In this document: one piece after another, positions 59,964 to 64,000 of the stretch | Layout of the letters: each line of letters starts with the position of its first letter | How positions within the stretch are numbered: the stretch's first letter is position 1 | DNA from: Microbacterium sp. GCS4 | GTDB taxonomy: Bacteria; Actinomycetota; Actinomycetes; Actinomycetales; Microbacteriaceae | Direction of reading: 5' to 3' | Length of the DNA: 64,000 nucleotides | Assembly (NCBI RefSeq): GCF_001262495.1 | Contig: NZ_LGYE01000001.1 | Coordinates: 1,178,001-1,242,000 of the forward strand | The notes under the pieces: model-generated | Database searches by the model: none | What the model was told of the DNA's origin: nothing | Seen by the model: the letters and a program-made list of their open reading frames with translations, nothing else | Position numbers and translations under genes: made by a program

Positions 59964-60296
59964 TCAGTTCTCCTCGGAGGTGAGGGAGGCGATGGCGGTG
60001 GTGAGGGCGCGCCATTCTTCGGTGAGGGTGTCGGCGAGCCGGATGCCGGCCTCCGATGTGCGGTAGAACTTGCGGGGCCGTGCCTCGTCGGTGTTCCACT
60101 CGCTCGTGAGGTACTCCTGCTTCTCGAGACGTCGCAGGAGCGGGTACAGCGTGTTGGCGTCGGTCGCGAAGCCGCGCGCCTCGAGCTGCTCGAGCAGCGC
60201 ATAGCCGTAGTCCGCGGTGCGCAGCAGCTGCAGGCAGGCCAGCACCACGGTGCCGCGGCGCAGTTCCTGCAGGTGCGTGTCGAGCGTCTCGTTCAT
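59964..60296 (-). CDS. PadR family transcriptional regulator
   Basis: A 110-residue PadR winged-helix regulator (YGYALLEQLEARGFATDANTLYPLLRRLEKQ). I use ATG 60296 because it follows the TAATGT box by 7 bases; the open frame reaches back to 60320 over the promoter. Near-consensus TTGACA and TAATGT with 18-base spacing overlap a TGTG-CGT-CACA palindrome, so it may repress itself and the downstream membrane protein. Confidence 0.9.
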   Translation of the reverse strand: MNETLDTHLQELRRGTVVLACLQLLRTADYGYALLEQLEARGFATDANTLYPLLRRLEKQEYLTSEWNTDEARPRKFYRTSEAGIRLADTLTEEWRALTTAIASLTSEEN

Positions 60297-60303
60297 GCCC
60301 GTC

Positions 60304-60333
60304 ACATTACTGTGCGTCACACACTATTGTCAA
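60304..60333 (-). promoter_or_regulatory. PadR promoter with embedded palindrome, leaderless
   Basis: Minus strand TTGACA (60333-60328), 18-base spacer, TAATGT (60309-60304), then 7 bases to the ATG: a leaderless sigma-A promoter. TGTG-CGT-CACA (60311-60321) lies in the spacer and is the likely PadR operator. Confidence 0.75.
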
Positions 60334-60391
60334 CGACACGGGTATGGATGAGGTCCACCACAGTCGACGGCCGCCTCGATAGCGTGGAGGG

Positions 60392-61411
60392 ATGCCCCTC
60401 GACCTCCGACTCATCGACCCTTTCGACGATGCAGCCGTCGATGCCTGGTGGGACGCCTACGCGGCCGCCGAGCGAGCCGATCGCGGTCACGACGCGATCG
60501 TGTGGACGCGCGAGGAGTCGCGCAGCGAACTCCAACAGGACTCGGAGGTCGTCGACCGGCGCGCGTACCTGATCCACGATGACGATGCCGTTGTCGGGTC
60601 GGCCAGCCTCGCACTGCCCCTCAAGGACAACACCCACGTCGCCCATCTCGGCTTGAGCGTGCCGCCGGAGTGCCGGCGACGCGGCATCGGCTCCCGCGCG
60701 CTCGCGCTGCTCGAGAACGAGGCCCAGGACGCGGGACGCACGACAGTCCAGGGTTCGGCGTCGTGGCCCCACGCTCTCGGATCCGACGGCGCAGGCTCAC
60801 CCGGCCGGGAGTTCGCCCGCCGCCACGGCTACGCCCTCGCCCTCGGCGATGTCATGAGCCGCCTCGACCTGCCCCTCGATGAAGACGTGCTCCGCGCGCA
60901 CGAGCGCACGACCGCCGCGTCGAGCAGCAGGTACGGCCTGAGGTCCTGGATCGGCCGCGTGCCCGACGATCTGATCGAGCAGTGGGCGATCCTCGACGCC
61001 TCGCTCGAGACCGAGGCACCGACCGGCGACAAGGACATCGACCCGCAGGCACCCGACGTCGACAGCATCCGCGAGAGCGACGACCTGATCGAGCGCCAGC
61101 GCCGCATCTCCGTCGGCACGATCGCGGTGGCGCCCGACGGTTCCGCCGCCGCGTACTCGCAGCTCGTCGTGTCGACCGACGACGGCAACGCCTACCAGTG
61201 GGGCACGCTCGTACGATCACGGGACCGCGGTCACCGCCTCGGCCTCGCCGTGAAGATCGCCAACCTCCGCATGCTGAGCCTTACGGCGCCCGAGGTCGGA
61301 GCCGTATACACGCACAACGCGGAGTCGAACGAGCACATGCTCGCCGTGAACACGCTGCTCGGATTCCGCCCCGTCGAACGCCTCGGCGAACTGCAGAAGC
61401 GACTCGGCTGA
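60392..61411 (+). CDS. GNAT family acetyltransferase, two-domain
   Basis: A 339-residue protein with two GNAT-like halves. The first (1-160) has the acetyl-CoA loop RRRGIGSRALALLE; the second (200-339) has the related RDRGHRLGLAVKIANL with the YTHNAESNEHMLAVNTLLGF segment. Two-domain GNATs of this sort are known for modifying small molecules, substrates unknown. ATG 60392 lies 6 bases after TAGCGT, so leaderless. Confidence 0.85.
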   Translation: MPLDLRLIDPFDDAAVDAWWDAYAAAERADRGHDAIVWTREESRSELQQDSEVVDRRAYLIHDDDAVVGSASLALPLKDNTHVAHLGLSVPPECRRRGIGSRALALLENEAQDAGRTTVQGSASWPHALGSDGAGSPGREFARRHGYALALGDVMSRLDLPLDEDVLRAHERTTAASSSRYGLRSWIGRVPDDLIEQWAILDASLETEAPTGDKDIDPQAPDVDSIRESDDLIERQRRISVGTIAVAPDGSAAAYSQLVVSTDDGNAYQWGTLVRSRDRGHRLGLAVKIANLRMLSLTAPEVGAVYTHNAESNEHMLAVNTLLGFRPVERLGELQKRLG

Positions 61412-61468
61412 TCCCGACGCACGAGCGCACCTCCCCTGTGCTCCGCTCGAGCGGAGCAGAATGGGCAC

Positions 61469-62446
61469 ATGCTCCCGCCGCTCGCAGACCTGCTCGACTC
61501 GGCCCGCGTCGTCTCGCTCCCGATGCACACGCGCTTCCGCGGGGTCGACACCCGCGAGGCGCTGCTGTTCGAAGGACCGGAAGGGTGGGCCGAGTTCTCC
61601 CCCTTTCTCGAATACGAGGATGCGGAAGCGTCGACCTGGCTCGCCGCCGCCATCGACTTCGCGTGGCGCCCGCAACCCGCGCCCGTGCGGGACCTTATCC
61701 GGGTCAACGCGACGGTGCCCGCCGTGGACCCCGCCCGCGTGGCCGAGGTGCTCGCTCGGTTCCCAGGATGCCGGACGGCGAAGGTGAAGGTCGCGGAGCC
61801 CGGCCACTCGCTCGCGGACGATGTCGCCCGCGTGCGCGCGGTGCGTGAGGCGATGGGGCCGGAGGGGCGCATCCGCGTCGACGCGAACGGGCTGTGGAAC
61901 GTCGACGAGGCCGAGCACGCCGTGCACGCGCTCGCGGAGTTCGACCTCGAGTACGTCGAGCAGCCGTGCGCGTCGGTCGAGGAGCTCGCCGAGCTGCGCA
62001 CGCGCGTGAAGTACATGGGCATACCGGTCGCCGCCGACGAGAGCGTGCGCAAGTCCGATGACCCGCTCGCGGTCGCCCGCGCGAAGGCCGCCGACCTCCT
62101 CGTCATCAAGGCGCAACCGCTCGGCGGCGTCACTCACGCCCTGCAGATCGTCACGGCCGCCGGCCTCCCCGTGGTCGTGTCCAGCGCGCTCGACACCGCG
62201 ATCGGGCTCTCACAGGGGGCGGCATTGGCTGCGGCGCTGCCTGCGCTGGAGTTCGACTGCGGCCTGGGAACGGCATCCCTGTTCCTCGACGACGTCGCCG
62301 ATCGCCGCCCGGTCGACGGGGCGATCCCGGCCGCGCGGGCGGTGCCGGACGCCAGTGCGCTCGACCGCCTCGCCGCTGCCCCCGACCGTCGCGACTGGTG
62401 GCTGGAGCGTCTCGGCCGTTGCCACGCCGTGCTCGCGGCGCGCTGA
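61469..62446 (+). CDS. menC: o-Succinylbenzoate synthase
   Basis: A 325-residue enolase-superfamily enzyme that dehydrates SHCHC to o-succinylbenzoate in menaquinone synthesis. Catalytic residues are readable: Lys105/Lys107 in KVKV, Asp138 in RVDANG, Glu164 in EQP, Asp190 in ADES and Lys214 in KAQPLGG. It sits about 2.5 kb from menB on the opposite strand, part of a scattered men cluster. Confidence 0.93.
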   Translation: MLPPLADLLDSARVVSLPMHTRFRGVDTREALLFEGPEGWAEFSPFLEYEDAEASTWLAAAIDFAWRPQPAPVRDLIRVNATVPAVDPARVAEVLARFPGCRTAKVKVAEPGHSLADDVARVRAVREAMGPEGRIRVDANGLWNVDEAEHAVHALAEFDLEYVEQPCASVEELAELRTRVKYMGIPVAADESVRKSDDPLAVARAKAADLLVIKAQPLGGVTHALQIVTAAGLPVVVSSALDTAIGLSQGAALAAALPALEFDCGLGTASLFLDDVADRRPVDGAIPAARAVPDASALDRLAAAPDRRDWWLERLGRCHAVLAAR

Positions 62447-62482
62447 GACGCGTCGCACGCCCTTCCGCTCGGGTGACGCCGC

Positions 62483-63103
62483 TCAGACGAGGAGCAGCTG
62501 CACGAGGCGCCCGAGCTCCTCGCTGCCGGAGTGGCGCAGCTGCGCCGCATCGCGGCCGGCCATCGCCCCGCGCACGGTCATGCCCTCCCAGATGATCATG
62601 AGCATGCGTGCTGCCGCCTCAGCCGGGATGCGGAGCTCGAGCGTGCTCGCGTCGACGATGTCGGAGACGATCTTCGCGATGCTCGACACCATCTCGCGTT
62701 CCTGCGTGAGATAGGCGGCGCCGAACTGCGGATCCCGCAGCGCACGGATGCGGATCTCGCTCATCAGCATGACGTTCAGGCGGTCGTCGCTCCCGGCATC
62801 CATGATCTGCTGCACGAGTTCGATCGGGTCGCAGTCCTCGGCGAGCCCGCCGTCGGCGGCGATCTCGTCGACGCGGTCGCGTACGGCGTTCACGCGCTGC
62901 TCCGCGACGCTGCCGGCGAGCATGAGGAACAGCTCGTCCTTGGATTCGAAGTTCGAGTAGAACGCGCCACGGGTGAAGCCGGCGCGATCGCACACCGCCT
63001 CGACCGAGGCGCCGTCGAGACCGACTTCGGCGAACACCTGGGCTGCGGCGTCGAGCAGTCGCGCTCGGGTGTTCTCGCGGCTGCGGGTTGCGGGCGACGT
63101 CAT
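62483..63103 (-). CDS. TetR family transcriptional regulator
   Basis: A 206-residue TetR regulator: helix-turn-helix in residues 12-60 (VCDRAGFTRGAFYSNFESKDELF) and a helical ligand domain. I chose ATG 63103 because GGAGGAGG precedes it by about 6 bases; the frame extends to 63142. It diverges from an MMPL exporter, with a pair of ATACA-N4-TGTAT operators between, so it is the likely repressor of that exporter. Confidence 0.92.
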   Translation of the reverse strand: MTSPATRSRENTRARLLDAAAQVFAEVGLDGASVEAVCDRAGFTRGAFYSNFESKDELFLMLAGSVAEQRVNAVRDRVDEIAADGGLAEDCDPIELVQQIMDAGSDDRLNVMLMSEIRIRALRDPQFGAAYLTQEREMVSSIAKIVSDIVDASTLELRIPAEAAARMLMIIWEGMTVRGAMAGRDAAQLRHSGSEELGRLVQLLLV

Positions 63104-63171
63104 CGGTACCTCCTCCGGACCATTCATTCTCACACCCTGCACACAGGATGCGGTGACGGGATCCCCTTACG

Positions 63172-63204
63172 ATACAGATATGTATTGGATACACCTGTGT
63201 ATCC
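63172..63204. promoter_or_regulatory. Doubled TetR operator ahead of the MMPL exporter
   Basis: Two sites share ATACA-N4-TGTAT: 63172-63185 and 63189-63202, centres 17 bp apart; the second lies in an 18-bp perfect palindrome GGATACAC-CT-GTGTATCC (63187-63204). They lie between divergent starts at 63103 and 63229. Confidence 0.78.
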
Positions 63205-63228
63205 AGCCCGCATTCTCCGAGGAGCCCC

Positions 63229-64000
63229 GTGTCCACTCTCCTGTCGTCGCTCGGCCGCTGGTCCTACCGGCACCCCTGGCGAGTCCTCGTCTCGTGGCTG
63301 CTCGCCCTCGGCCTCGCCGGAGCCGGTGCGCTCGTACTCGGCGCGGGCACGGACAACTCGTTCTCGATCCCCGGCACCGAGTCGCAGGCCGGTCTCGAGC
63401 AGCTGAACCGCTCCTTCCCCCAGGTCAGCGGCACCAGTGCGCAGATCATCGTCGTGGCCGCCGACGGCGACTCGATCGCCGATGACCCGTACCGCCAGGA
63501 CATAGAGGATGCCGTCGAGAGACTCGCCGACCTCGATGACTCCGTGCTGTCGGCCACCTCGCCGTACGACGAGAACGTCAGCGGCATGATCAACGACGAC
63601 GAGACCGCCGGCATCATCCGTCTGCAGTTCGACGGGCAGTCGACCGACGTGTCCGCCGAGACCCAGGACGATCTGCGCGCGGTGGTCGCCGATCTCGCGG
63701 AGGAGCTGCCGGAAGGATCGCAGACCGCGCTCGGCGGCGAGCTGTTCGCGACGTCGATCCCCGGCGTGACCCTCACCGAGGCGGTCGGACTCCTCATCGC
63801 GCTGCTCGTGCTGATCGTGACGTTCCGCTCCTTCGTCGTGGCGGGGCTCCCCCTGCTCACGGCCGTGCTCGGCGTCGGCATCTCGATGGCGGGGATCTTC
63901 GCAGCGACCGCGTTCGCGACCGTCTCATCGACGACCCCGCTGCTCGCCCTCATGCTCGGTCTCGCCGTCGGCATCGACTACGCGCTGTTCATCATGGCGA
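63229..64000 (+). CDS. MMPL/RND family transporter, partial at the edge
   Basis: The first 257 codons of an MMPL-type exporter, cut by the window edge. It starts with GTG at 63229, GAGGAG 4 bases upstream. A helix (about 20-40), an extracytoplasmic domain (GTDNSFSIPGTESQAGLEQL) and several helices (LLIALLVLIVTFRSFVVAG, then LMLGLAVGIDYALFIMA) match the Trypanosoma-like MMPL group, including the GxxxDY that carries proton coupling. Controlled by the TetR gene upstream, it is probably a drug or lipid exporter. Confidence 0.9.
   Translation, partial: MSTLLSSLGRWSYRHPWRVLVSWLLALGLAGAGALVLGAGTDNSFSIPGTESQAGLEQLNRSFPQVSGTSAQIIVVAADGDSIADDPYRQDIEDAVERLADLDDSVLSATSPYDENVSGMINDDETAGIIRLQFDGQSTDVSAETQDDLRAVVADLAEELPEGSQTALGGELFATSIPGVTLTEAVGLLIALLVLIVTFRSFVVAGLPLLTAVLGVGISMAGIFAATAFATVSSTTPLLALMLGLAVGIDYALFIMA

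Overview
The window looks like a chromosomal segment of a high-GC actinobacterium, most probably a member of the Microbacteriaceae such as Microbacterium. The evidence is the base composition, the actinobacterial rpoB/rpoC, Asp23-type envelope operon and menaquinone genes, the LAXTG-type sortase signal, and many genes that begin a few bases after a TANNNT box with no Shine-Dalgarno sequence (leaderless starts). The genus is an inference. No plasmid, phage or insertion-sequence gene was seen.

Layout. 0-3 kb: edge of an acidic protein, a short-chain dehydrogenase divergent from a MarR regulator with a doubled operator, and DNA polymerase IV. 3-12 kb: a cell-wall-anchored endonuclease/exonuclease/phosphatase-fold enzyme, tRNA-Met and tRNA-Thr, an M23 peptidase, an inositol monophosphatase, a crotonase, an FBP (FusB-like) protein and a BASS transporter. 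12-14.5 kb: a gluconate locus (GntR, permease, kinase). 14.6-17.2 kb: CsbD and a translationally coupled five-gene Asp23 envelope operon. 17.2-22.9 kb: an accessory island with an overlapping five-gene operon (secreted crystallin/I36-like peptide, lipoprotein, peptidoglycan-binding adaptor, MacB-type ATPase and permease), ended by tRNA-Tyr. 23-32.6 kb: a sugar kinase, a lipoprotein, rpoC and rpoB. 32.7-38.2 kb: an oligopeptide ABC importer. 38.4-46 kb: a second sugar kinase, an HTH regulator, and an importer plus GH3 hexosaminidase plus RpiR operon. 46-50.6 kb: an LCP ligase and small metabolic or unknown genes. 50.7-54.8 kb: a two-component system with an ABC ATPase/FtsX pair. 54.9-62.4 kb: menE, menB and menC with a methyltransferase, a P-loop protein, a PadR locus and a GNAT protein. 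62.5-64 kb: a TetR regulator divergent from an MMPL exporter that runs off the edge.

The most interesting items are: the 18-22.3 kb secreted-peptide/MacAB-like operon, which may be an undescribed export, immunity or inhibitor system; an interspersed 35-41 bp repeat found both as a hairpin pair between genes and inserted in frame in two proteins (MenB and an ABC ATPase); an Asn at the rifampicin-contact position of RpoB where His is usual; and the run of leaderless promoters. All function calls come from reading motifs by eye; no database search was possible.
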